NCBI GenBank assembly: GCA_024281055.1
Contig: JAMXLF010000087.1
Coordinates: forward strand, 1-64,000
Direction: 5' to 3'
DNA: 64,000 nucleotides
Source: Geobacteraceae bacterium
Lineage (GTDB): Bacteria > Desulfobacterota > Desulfuromonadia > Geobacterales > Geobacteraceae
A program made the position numbers and the translations under genes. Positions within the stretch are counted from its first letter, which is position 1. Each line of letters begins with the position of its first letter. Positions 57,236 through 64,000 of the stretch are shown one piece after another. Under the pieces are notes generated by a model that was not told the origin of the DNA, did not search any database, and saw only the letters and a list, made by a program, of their open reading frames with translations.

Positions 57236-58405
57236 TTACGCCGCGAACGCCCGGAACCGCTCCGCGGCCTCGGGGAACGTCTCCTCCCTGATATTGCCGA
57301 AGGCGAGCCGCAGGTAGTCGGTGAGCCCCGGGCCGAACACCTCGCCGGGGAGGGTGAGGATCCCGGCCTCTTCCACCAGTCGCCGCGCCGCATATCGGCC
57401 GCTCTTTCCCGGCCAGGGATGGCGCACCCAGGCGAAGAAGGTGCCGCTCGCCGCGAGGGTGAAAGGGTTGCCCGGTCGGGTGAATTCGGCGACGAAGCGG
57501 TCGTGGCGACGCTCCATTATGCGTCGGTTCTCCGCCACCCAGCGGTCGAGGTTGTCTGCGCCGAACTTGACGGCGTGCTGGGTGATCCGCGGCTGGCAGA
57601 CCGCCATGGTGTCCTGGGCCTTGAGGGCGTGGTGGATGAACTCCTCCGAGGCGGCGAGGCAGCCGGCCCGGTAGCCGGTCAGGGCGTAGGTCTTGCCGAA
57701 GGACATGATGTGGACGAAGTGGTCCACCCAGTTGGGGGCGGTGAACAGGTCGTGGGGACGGATTCCGCCGGCGATGAAGTCGCTGTATGTCTCGTCGAGC
57801 ACCAGGGCGATACGGTGCCGCTCGGCAAGGTGGTAGAGCTTGTGGATGGTGGCGGGCGGGGTGACGACACCGGTGGGGTTGGACGGGGTGACGAGGAGGA
57901 TGGCCCGGGTGCGCGGGGAGATGAGGGCCGAGATCCCCTCCACGGACGGTACCCCGCCGGTCGTCTCGATGAACGGGGCATAGACGCAGCGGATGCCGAG
58001 GATGTCGAGGGCCATGGGGTGATCGAAGTAGCAGGGGAGCTGGACGATCACCTCGTCCCCCGCGCGGCAGAGAGTGACCATGGCGAGCCAGAACGCCTGG
58101 CTGGCGCCGATGGTGAGGCAGAGCCGGGCGGGGGAGATGTTGGCGCCGTAGGTTCGCCCGTAACGGGCGCAGACCGCCTCGCGCACCTCGGGGAGCCCCT
58201 CGTCGGGGGAGTACTTTGCCAGAAGCGGGTCGTCGAGGAGCCCCTTCAGATGGTCGGTCAGCTCCCGGGCCGGCGGGTAGTCGGGAACCGCCTGGCAGAG
58301 GTCGATAAGGGGGCGCCCCGGGGGGGCGCCGGCCACCCACCCCTTCACTTCGGAGATGGGGGGAAAGTGGACCCCGCGGATATGTGGGGAGACGGGAAAT
58401 TTCAT
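57236..58405 (-). CDS. Class I/II PLP aminotransferase
   Basis: A 389-residue fold-type I aminotransferase. The PLP lysine is in SFGKTYALTGYRAG, TPSNPTGVV and VLDETYSDF bind the cofactor, and the C-terminal arginine is in YLRLAFGNI. Starting MKFPVSPHIRGV, the protein resembles aspartate or aromatic aminotransferases, and the true substrate cannot be told from the sequence. The convergent partner is a quinone oxidoreductase gene; upstream by 13 bp is a DUF6485 gene in the same direction, so the two form an operon. Confidence 0.9.
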   Translation of the reverse strand: MKFPVSPHIRGVHFPPISEVKGWVAGAPPGRPLIDLCQAVPDYPPARELTDHLKGLLDDPLLAKYSPDEGLPEVREAVCARYGRTYGANISPARLCLTIGASQAFWLAMVTLCRAGDEVIVQLPCYFDHPMALDILGIRCVYAPFIETTGGVPSVEGISALISPRTRAILLVTPSNPTGVVTPPATIHKLYHLAERHRIALVLDETYSDFIAGGIRPHDLFTAPNWVDHFVHIMSFGKTYALTGYRAGCLAASEEFIHHALKAQDTMAVCQPRITQHAVKFGADNLDRWVAENRRIMERRHDRFVAEFTRPGNPFTLAASGTFFAWVRHPWPGKSGRYAARRLVEEAGILTLPGEVFGPGLTDYLRLAFGNIREETFPEAAERFRAFAA

Positions 58406-58418
58406 GGGAATCGCGGCG

Positions 58419-58619
58419 TCAGTCCCTGGTCCCGCAATCCTTCACGAAATTGTCCCGCGAGCGGTCGTAGCTTTTCTCCCCGGCGGGGGTGAAGAAACAG
58501 CCGGGGATCTCCCCCCGGTCGCGGTGGAACATGACGCACTTGCAGCAGTTACCCCGCTTGTCGCAGGCGGTGTAGGTGCAGGTGCAGTGGGCGGTGCTGC
58601 GGGTCGAAACGCATTCCAT
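58419..58619 (-). CDS. DUF6485 cysteine-rich protein
   Basis: A 66-residue protein with eight cysteines in the pattern MEC-x8-HCTCTYTACDKRGNCCKC..CFF..DC, which I recognise as DUF6485, a small family of anaerobes with a presumed metal or iron-sulfur site. A conserved YDRSRDNFVKDC tail is present. ATG 58619 has AGGAG ten bases before; the frame upstream is not conserved. It precedes the aminotransferase gene. Function unknown. Confidence 0.8.
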   Translation of the reverse strand: MECVSTRSTAHCTCTYTACDKRGNCCKCVMFHRDRGEIPGCFFTPAGEKSYDRSRDNFVKDCGTRD

Positions 58620-58709
58620 GCCGGGCTGGCTCCTTTCAGGGTAATGGATCGTCGCCGATAGTACCACAGCAGGATGCGGGATGCAGCGGAAATTTTCGTC
58701 CCGGAAAGG

Positions 58710-59468
58710 TCATGCCGGCAAGAGGAGCGACGGCGGAGGGGGTGTGGCTTCGGGCGCCACCAGGACCACGGAGACGTTGTCGTACCCGCCGCGGGCGTTC
58801 GCCTCATCCACCAGGGTTGTGGCGGCAGCCTCCAGGTCATCACGCCCGCGAGCCACGACCCCTTCCATGTCCCGGTCCGCCAGCATGCCGGTGAGCCCGT
58901 CGGAACAGAGGAGGAGGATGTCGTCCGGCGACAGTTCCAGGGTCCGGATCTCGGGTATGAGCTCGTCGGATGCTCCCACCGCCTGGGTGAGGATGTTCCG
59001 GTAGCCGGGAGGGACTTCTGCCGGGTCAAGGTGCTCGCGGGCCACGAGGTAGGCGGCCATGTTGTCGTCCTCGGTAACCTGGGAGAGTGCTCCCTCCCTG
59101 AAGAGGTAGATGCGGCTGTCACCCACGTGGCAGAGATGGGCCTCCCGCTCCCTGACGACCAGGATCTCCAGAGTGGTCCCCATCCCTTCGAGCCCGGGAT
59201 TGCCCATCCCCTGCTTTGACACTGCTGAATGGGCTTTTGCCAAGACCTCGGCCAGAAGACGCGGTACCTCTGTGCCGGGGGTCGTGCCGAGCCGCTCCAT
59301 GAGGAAGTCGTGGACTGTCCGGACCGCCAGCGCGCTTGCCACCTCTCCGCCCCGCTGTCCCCCCATCCCGTCCGCGAGGAGAAATATTCCCCGGTCGACA
59401 TCGGCGAGCACGGCATCCTCGTTGTTCTCCCGCACTTTCCCCTGATCGCTCTTCCAGGCCGCTTTCAT
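58710..59468 (-). CDS. PP2C-family protein phosphatase
   Basis: A 252-residue metal-dependent Ser/Thr phosphatase. Motifs: SDQGKVRENNEDAVLAD, FLLADGMGGQRGGEVAS (metal aspartates), GTTLEILVV, CHVGDSRIYLFR, LCSDGLTGMLAD and GGYDNVSVVLV. Length matches the single-domain PrpC/Stp type that opposes serine/threonine kinases; no kinase gene is next to it here. GACAGGAGAA precedes ATG 59468. A strong hairpin lies 38-87 nt upstream. Confidence 0.95.
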   Translation of the reverse strand: MKAAWKSDQGKVRENNEDAVLADVDRGIFLLADGMGGQRGGEVASALAVRTVHDFLMERLGTTPGTEVPRLLAEVLAKAHSAVSKQGMGNPGLEGMGTTLEILVVREREAHLCHVGDSRIYLFREGALSQVTEDDNMAAYLVAREHLDPAEVPPGYRNILTQAVGASDELIPEIRTLELSPDDILLLCSDGLTGMLADRDMEGVVARGRDDLEAAATTLVDEANARGGYDNVSVVLVAPEATPPPPSLLLPA

Positions 59469-59505
59469 GGATTTCTCCTGTCAATAACGCCGAAGTCGAA
59501 GAAAC

Positions 59506-59555
59506 GTCGCAGACCGCCGAGGTTTCCGAAACCTCGGAAGTCTGCTGGAAGCGAC
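59506..59555. repeat. Hairpin upstream of the PP2C gene
   Basis: Nested arms GTCGCAGAC...CCGAGGTTTC / GAAACCTCGG...GTCT...GCGAC form a stem over about 50 nt. It lies between the DUF4350-like gene and the PP2C gene, which are in the same direction, and has no T-run. Confidence 0.65.
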
Positions 59556-59633
59556 ATTGCCGGTAGCTCCAATTAAAGCGCCAAAGGAGGGGATGTCAAG
59601 GTGGGGTAAGGAAGGTGCGGCAAAGGGATATGC

Positions 59634-60398
59634 TTACTTGAGCCAGTCCGCGAGGTTTCCGGCGAGCTGCCGGTTGTCGGCGTCGAGGAAATGGTTCTGG
59701 AACACGGCATCGTCGCCGAACACGACGAACCTGCCGCGGCCGTAATGACCGGCTACTGCCACTCCATACTGCCAGCCGGCATCGACGATGGGAATCTGCC
59801 GGTTGCCGCCAAGATCGATCCATGCTCCCGGGCTCGTAAACGCGACGACGGTTGCATTGTTCCCCGTGTTCGTTACCGCCCAGACTCCGTACATGCTGAA
59901 CCGCTCAAGGCCGGCGCAGAGACGGTGGGGGGCAAACCGCGTCACCCGGAAGTTGAGCGGCTTTCCGTCGATTGCCTCAGCCGGGTCGTGAATGACGCCG
60001 GGGGAAACACCGACGCGGAGTTCCGTGAGCAGCCCTGTCAAAGGCTGGCTGAAATGAAGCATGGCGGCGAGTCTTCCCCCCCTATCGATGAACTCGCAGA
60101 TGGCGGTGACCTCGTCGGCGGAATAGGGGCGAAATGGGCCGGAGAGGATGAGGACGTCGACGTTTGCCAGGGATGCTTCTGTGAGTGGCTCGGACCGGCC
60201 GGTGACGCGGAAACCCCGGTCGCGGAATATTTCCGCAAGCCCGGCAAGTTGCAGTTCCCCTTTGCTTTCAATCAGGAACTTCTGGCCGTGCCCCTGATCG
60301 AACAGCACGACCGGACCCCCCTCCCCCCGTGCCATCCCTGTGAAGACGAAAAGCATCGCAAGTACCACTACCGGGATGACGGACGCCACTCTTCTCAT
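59634..60398 (-). CDS. Exported DUF4350-like protein
   Basis: A 254-residue protein with a signal peptide (MRRVASVIPVVVLAMLFVFTGMARG). The mature part has a Rossmann-like, glutamine-amidotransferase-type pattern (VVLFDQGHGQKFLIE, VDVLILSGPFRPYSADEVTAICEFIDRGGRLAAML) that I place near DUF4350. The C-terminus contains GRFVVFGDDAVFQNHFLDADNRQL, common in that fold. Known DUF4350 proteins are components of uncharacterised gliding-type ABC systems, but none is here. I start at ATG 60398 (GGAGG upstream); the open frame runs further without protein-like sequence. Confidence 0.7.
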   Translation of the reverse strand: MRRVASVIPVVVLAMLFVFTGMARGEGGPVVLFDQGHGQKFLIESKGELQLAGLAEIFRDRGFRVTGRSEPLTEASLANVDVLILSGPFRPYSADEVTAICEFIDRGGRLAAMLHFSQPLTGLLTELRVGVSPGVIHDPAEAIDGKPLNFRVTRFAPHRLCAGLERFSMYGVWAVTNTGNNATVVAFTSPGAWIDLGGNRQIPIVDAGWQYGVAVAGHYGRGRFVVFGDDAVFQNHFLDADNRQLAGNLADWLK

Positions 60399-60590
60399 GC
60401 CGCTTACCTCCATTATTGAAAAACCAGATATAAGATTAAAAAGGTCTTTTTTGTTACTTATATCAGCGTAATGGTGCTGATGCAACACTTTTTTTGCGGT
60501 GCAACGAAAGTGTATTCCCGTCATGACAGCTGTCGGAGCGGCCAATTCGCCGAATGGCGGGACAGTGTGGCTGTCGTGGCCAGAAAAGCT

Positions 60591-60618
60591 TTGACAAAGC
60601 GGGCGTCCTTCCTATAGT
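60591..60618 (+). promoter_or_regulatory. Sigma-70-type promoter of the polyprenyl synthase gene
   Basis: TTGACA (60591-60596) and TATAGT (60613-60618) with a 16-nt spacer; the start of transcription would be about 22 nt before the ATG. Confidence 0.8.
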
Positions 60619-60646
60619 ATGCCGTTTTATTATCAAGGGGTTGGCA

Positions 60647-61615
60647 ATGGAATCCGCACTTGCCCTCATCGGGGAAGACCTGAAAAACGTCGAGCTGCAG
60701 TTCAAGCAGGACCTCCAGTCCGATGTCCCGCTGATTCGCAAGGTGGGCGAATATGTCCTCTCAAGCGGCGGGAAACGGATCCGGCCGGCACTCCTGCTCC
60801 TTGCGGCACGACTTTGCGGCTATGAGGGAAGCCGGCATGTGCCCCTGGCCAGTGTCATCGAGTTCATTCACACTGCAACTCTTCTTCACGACGATGTGGT
60901 GGACAACGCCAATCTGCGCCGCGGCATCGCCTCCGCCAACACCCTTTGGGGAAACGAAGCCTCCGTCCTCGTGGGCGATTTCCTCTTCTCCAAATCCTTC
61001 TCCCTCATGGTGGCCGACGGCGACCTGCGTGTCCTCGGGGTCCTCTCCAACGCCACCACCGTCATCGCCGAGGGAGAGGTTCTCCAACTCGTCTGCACCA
61101 GCGACCTGGACATTACCGAAGAGCGTTACGTGGAGGTGGTCAAGAGCAAGACCGCCATTCTTCTCTCCGCCGCTTGCCAGGCCGGGGCCATTCTTGGCAA
61201 GGCCTCGCCGGAGCGGGAGGCAGCGCTCCGGGATTACGGCATGATGCTCGGTATCGCCTTCCAGATCGTTGACGATACCCTCGATTACGTGGCGAGTGAG
61301 GAGCAGTTCGGCAAGAGCATCGGCCATGACCTGGAGGAGGGGAAAATCACCCTTCCCCTCATCCATACGCTGAAACGGTGTTCAGCCGCCGAGAGAGCGC
61401 AGATTGCCGAGATTGTCGACAAGGATATCCTCGACAAGTGCGACTTCCAGACGGTGTTCGACCTTGTCCGTGCTTATGACGGCATTGCCTACGCGACGGC
61501 CACGGCCGCCAGGTACATCGCCGGTGCCAAGGATCACCTGGCCGTGTTCGAGAAATCGCTGGGGAAGACAGCCCTCGCAAACCTCGCCGATTACGTGCTG
61601 ACCCGCGTTAAATAG
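60647..61615 (+). CDS. Long-chain trans-polyprenyl diphosphate synthase
   Basis: A 322-residue isoprenyl synthase related to IspB, which makes the side chain of menaquinone or ubiquinone. First aspartate-rich motif LLHDDVVDNANLRRG (DDxxD), SSGGKRIRPALLLL, and second motif IVDDTLDYVASEEQFGK (DDxxD) are complete. The chain length of the product cannot be deduced. I start at ATG 60647 because AAGGGG precedes it; the frame upstream overlaps the promoter. The strong promoter shows that it is the first gene of its transcript, possibly with the small protein and the two-component genes downstream. Confidence 0.95.
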   Translation: MESALALIGEDLKNVELQFKQDLQSDVPLIRKVGEYVLSSGGKRIRPALLLLAARLCGYEGSRHVPLASVIEFIHTATLLHDDVVDNANLRRGIASANTLWGNEASVLVGDFLFSKSFSLMVADGDLRVLGVLSNATTVIAEGEVLQLVCTSDLDITEERYVEVVKSKTAILLSAACQAGAILGKASPEREAALRDYGMMLGIAFQIVDDTLDYVASEEQFGKSIGHDLEEGKITLPLIHTLKRCSAAERAQIAEIVDKDILDKCDFQTVFDLVRAYDGIAYATATAARYIAGAKDHLAVFEKSLGKTALANLADYVLTRVK

Positions 61616-61756
61616 CAGCCCCCTTCCGCTAAATGGCATTTCTTTAACCTTGTCCCTCGCCGTCTCTCCGCTGTCTGCGGCCATTCTCGTCTTGGCGCGT
61701 AACTTGCTAGTGATTTTGCGATGCTGTTATTCAATGCAATGTCCGGGTAGTGCGCC

Positions 61757-62014
61757 ATGAACGACGACAGACTGGTTCACAAGACAGATATCGAACTTCA
61801 CGGAGACCGTTACCAGATCATGGTTTACTGCCGTGAAGACGGCCGGCACTTTGCCAAGACCCTTTTTGCCGATGACGACGTCATCATCAATGATGGCTCG
61901 ACCCTGGAAGATGCTCTGGCCAAGCACGAAAAGCTCCTCCCGCTTGCCATAAGCTCGCGCAAGCTTCTCCAGGAGTTCAGGGGAAGGATCGGGAAAAGAC
62001 TGGTCCGCCCGTAA
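61757..62014 (+). CDS. Conserved-looking small protein of unknown function
   Basis: An 85-residue protein without signal peptide or membrane segment (MNDDRLVHKTDIELHGDRYQ...). It is acidic at the start and basic at the end, with a beta-rich first half (VYCREDGRHFAKTLFADDDVIINDG) and a helical second half (LEDALAKHEKLLPLAISSRKLLQEF). I do not recognise the family. The codon use agrees with real genes of the region and it sits between a polyprenyl synthase gene and a histidine kinase gene on the same strand. The ribosome site is weak. Confidence 0.7.
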   Translation: MNDDRLVHKTDIELHGDRYQIMVYCREDGRHFAKTLFADDDVIINDGSTLEDALAKHEKLLPLAISSRKLLQEFRGRIGKRLVRP

Positions 62015-62099
62015 CCCGGTAAGTGTTGCTGCGCCCTCTCCCCGCGACTCCTCCAAAATATCCTTGCATTCCTCCCCTTCCTGGACTACAAGTGTCACC

Positions 62100-63203
62100 A
62101 TGAAGCGATCAAACCTCCTGCGCATCCTGTTGCTCGCACTTTTCATCATCGGCATCAGCCTTTCCCATTACCTGACCCCGCTGCGTCTGCCGATGCTCCA
62201 CGATATTCTCCAGCGGCTCTATTACCTGCCGATCATCCTGGCCGCGTTCTGGTTCGGGGTGCGGGGCGGCCTCGTTTCATCCATCGTGGTGAGCATCCTC
62301 TATGCGCCCCACATCATTTTTCAATGGGGGATGCACCCATCCCTGGAGCTGGAGAAGTATCTCGAGATCGTAATGTACAACGTTGTCGGCGGGGTGACCG
62401 GTTTTCTCTCCGAGCGGGAGGAGGCGCGCCGGGAAGAGGTTCAGCGGAGCGCGAAAGGGCTCGAGGAGTCCTTCCGGAAGCTGCAGAGCCAGGCAGACCT
62501 CATCATCCGGATCGAGGAACAGCTGCGTCGCGCGGAAAGGCTCTCTGCCCTCGGCGAGCTCTCCGCCGTGCTGGCCCATGAAATACGCAACCCCCTCGGA
62601 TCCATCCGGGGGACTGCCGAGATCCTGAAGGACGACTTCCGCCCGGGTGACCGGAAGTACGAGTTCCTGGAGATCCTCCTCAAGGAGACCGACCGCTTGA
62701 ACCGGGTTGTGGAGGATTTTCTCGGCCTGGCCCGGCCGATAGAGGTGGAGCGTGAGAGCTGCGATCTCATGGCCGAGCTCCGGGAAGTCGTCTCCCTGGC
62801 CGAAGGCGAGGCAGCGTCCCGCGGGGTCCGCCTGAACCTGGTGCCGACGCAGCTTCCTCTCGTGCGTGGAGATCGGGAGAAGCTCCGGCAGGTGTTTCTG
62901 AATCTTGTCCTGAACGGGATCCAGGCGACCGGACGCGGCGGGAGCCTGACGATCACCGCAGCTGCCGTCCCGCCCGGGAACGGCGCATCCGCGGCTGTCG
63001 AGCTTTCCTTCACCGACACCGGGGCGGGAATGACGCCGGAAGTGCTGGGGCGGATTTTCGAGCCGTTCTACACCACCAAGCCCGGGGGAACCGGTCTCGG
63101 CCTGGCCATCACCCAGAAGATCGTCGAGAGTCATGGCGGCGGCATCGAGGTGGCGAGCGAGGCGGGGAAGGGAACGACGTTCCGGGTGAGACTGCCGGTT
63201 TGA
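62100..63203 (+). CDS. Membrane sensor histidine kinase
   Basis: A 367-residue kinase. Three membrane helices in the first 110 residues (LLRILLLALFIIGISLSHYL, LPIILAAFWFGVRGGLVSSI, IVMYNVVGGVTGFLS), a coiled coil, the H-box VLAHEIRNPLGSIRGTAE and the ATPase domain with QVFLNLVLNGIQA (N-box), FTDTGAGMTPEVLGRIFEPFYTTKPGGTGLGLAITQKIVESHGG split into its G-boxes. No periplasmic sensor domain is visible, so the signal is probably in the membrane or cytoplasm. It precedes an NtrC-type regulator gene, its likely partner; a heptad array lies in between. Confidence 0.93.
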   Translation: MKRSNLLRILLLALFIIGISLSHYLTPLRLPMLHDILQRLYYLPIILAAFWFGVRGGLVSSIVVSILYAPHIIFQWGMHPSLELEKYLEIVMYNVVGGVTGFLSEREEARREEVQRSAKGLEESFRKLQSQADLIIRIEEQLRRAERLSALGELSAVLAHEIRNPLGSIRGTAEILKDDFRPGDRKYEFLEILLKETDRLNRVVEDFLGLARPIEVERESCDLMAELREVVSLAEGEAASRGVRLNLVPTQLPLVRGDREKLRQVFLNLVLNGIQATGRGGSLTITAAAVPPGNGASAAVELSFTDTGAGMTPEVLGRIFEPFYTTKPGGTGLGLAITQKIVESHGGGIEVASEAGKGTTFRVRLPV

Positions 63204-63206
63204 AGC

Positions 63207-63284
63207 GGTTCAATGTTCAACGTTCAACGTTGAAATCCAAACTTCGAACCTCGATCCTCGAACCTCGAACATTGAACCTTGAAC
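63207..63284. repeat. Inverted heptad array between kinase and regulator genes
   Basis: GTTCAAT/GTTCAAC units (63207-63231) face GAACATT/GAACCTT units (63263-63284), with CGAACCT/CGATCCT units in between. It lies inside a two-component operon and ends 13 nt before the regulator ATG. Confidence 0.85.
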
Positions 63285-63297
63285 GGGGTTTCAAAAT

Positions 63298-64000
63298 ATG
63301 GCCCAGAAGATCCTGATCATCGACGACGACGCGTCGCTGCGCCGGGTACTGGAGTACAACCTCCAGGAGGCGGGGTACGAGGTCCTGGCTGCAGCCGACG
63401 GAGCGAACGGGCTTCTCCTCTTCGAGGAGCACCGTCCTCCCCTCGTCATCACCGACCTGAAGATGCCCGGCATGGGGGGATTTCAGGTGCTGGCGGCCGT
63501 CAAGGACCGTTCGCCGGACACCCTGGTCATCGTCATCACCGCCTTCGGGGCGGTCGAGACGGCGGTGGAGGCGATGAAGCTCGGTGCCTACGACTACATC
63601 ACCAAGCCCTTCAACCGTGACGAGCTCCGGCTCGTGGTGCAGAAGGCCATGGAGATGCAGGGACTGTCCGAGGAAAACCGGCGCCTCAGGGAAGAACTGG
63701 CGGAGCGGGCGGAGTTCCGCAGCATCGTCGGCATCTCCCGGGCAATGGAACGGGTATTCGCCACGGTTCGCAAGGTGGCCGACACCGAGGCGGCGGTCCT
63801 CATCACCGGCGAATCGGGGACCGGCAAGGAACTCGTGGCCCGTGCGATCCATTCCCTCAGCAGCCGTCGCAACGGAGCATTCGTTGCCGTCAACTGCGCC
63901 GCCATTCCGCGTGACCTCCTGGAGAGCGAGCTGTTCGGCCACGTCAGGGGGGCGTTCACCGGGGCGGTGCGGGACAAGGCCGGTAAATTCCAGCTGGCGG
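63298..64000 (+). CDS. NtrC-family sigma-54 response regulator, C-terminus cut
   Basis: About 234 residues are visible before the window end. An N-terminal receiver domain ([19 protein letters not shown], phosphoacceptor aspartate in [31 protein letters not shown]) leads into the AAA+ domain with Walker A in [13 protein letters not shown] and the start of the GAFTGA motif (HVRGAFTGA), which contacts sigma-54. The DNA-binding domain must lie outside the window. The ATG at 63298 follows the heptad array; only a distant GGGG acts as a ribosome site. Likely partner of the kinase encoded before it. Confidence 0.95.
   Translation, partial: MAQKILIIDDDASLRRVLEYNLQEAGYEVLAAADGANGLLLFEEHRPPLVITDLKMPGMGGFQVLAAVKDRSPDTLVIVITAFGAVETAVEAMKLGAYDYITKPFNRDELRLVVQKAMEMQGLSEENRRLREELAERAEFRSIVGISRAMERVFATVRKVADTEAAVLITGESGTGKELVARAIHSLSSRRNGAFVAVNCAAIPRDLLESELFGHVRGAFTGAVRDKAGKFQLA

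Overview
The window looks like chromosomal DNA of a Geobacter-type bacterium (Geobacterales, Desulfuromonadia). The evidence is high-GC coding sequence with many GTG and TTG starts, a GEMM-Ib-type riboswitch, a carboxyspermidine-type polyamine pathway, c-di-GMP signalling proteins, a sigma-54 regulator, secreted multidomain proteases with a shared C-terminal module, and many intergenic palindromic and heptad repeats. No rRNA, tRNA, CRISPR array, phage or transposase gene was recognised.

Layout. 1-7.9 kb (minus strand, more AT-rich by eye, accessory in character): a cut-off membrane protein, a MazEF-type toxin-antitoxin pair, DUF3820 and DUF167 genes, a decayed acetyltransferase, a small lipoprotein, a 38-residue CxxC protein, a six-repeat kelch-like lipoprotein, an NHL/zinc-ribbon membrane protein and a DUF4424 protein. 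8-11.6 kb: rubrerythrin, a J-domain/Sel1 protein, TldD and a DUF4911 protein. 11.8-16.3 kb: a PilZ protein and a GAF/HD-GYP/PilZ protein. 16.3-25.6 kb (minus): a complete set of Ara4N lipid A modification enzymes with ArnA split into two genes (arnT, arnB, arnC, formyltransferase, decarboxylase, arnD), a trailing methyltransferase, and a U32 peptidase upstream. 26-35.6 kb (plus): cpoB, a LysM protein, dprA, topA, trmFO, a small membrane protein, maf, a YggS protein, a deacetylase and a Cys-rich small protein. 35.7-42.3 kb: proC, a divergent XRE-cupin regulator with a three-operator array, then carboxyspermidine dehydrogenase, nspC and speA. 42.6-47.6 kb (minus): pgi, then an ArsS radical SAM protein, a TVP38 membrane protein and a flavoprotein disulfide reductase. 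47.9-56 kb (plus): a large M4 metalloprotease and a large S8 subtilase that share a 3' cassette; the subtilase sits behind a riboswitch and terminator. 56-64 kb: quinone oxidoreductase, aminotransferase, DUF6485, PP2C phosphatase, a DUF4350-like protein, polyprenyl diphosphate synthase, a small hypothetical protein and a histidine kinase/NtrC-type regulator pair, the last cut by the window end.

How the parts work together. The arn genes should make and attach 4-amino-4-deoxy-L-arabinose to lipid A. SpeA, the saccharopine-dehydrogenase-like enzyme and NspC form the arginine-agmatine-putrescine-carboxyspermidine-spermidine route, probably under the adjacent XRE-cupin regulator. The PilZ and HD-GYP proteins belong to c-di-GMP signalling, while the riboswitch before the subtilase has the A20 signature of the cyclic AMP-GMP-selective subclass.

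The most unusual signal lies between genes. Long hairpins with a GTAGCGCTGCTAC core, inverted heptad arrays and paired TGTAGGGG hairpins occupy junction after junction inside the arn, polyamine and housekeeping operons. Several begin exactly at the upstream stop codon. A 42-nt hairpin recurs 40 kb away with one mismatch, and three 17-bp palindromes sit exactly 34 bp apart in front of the polyamine-locus regulator. All statements come from reading the sequence; no database search was run.
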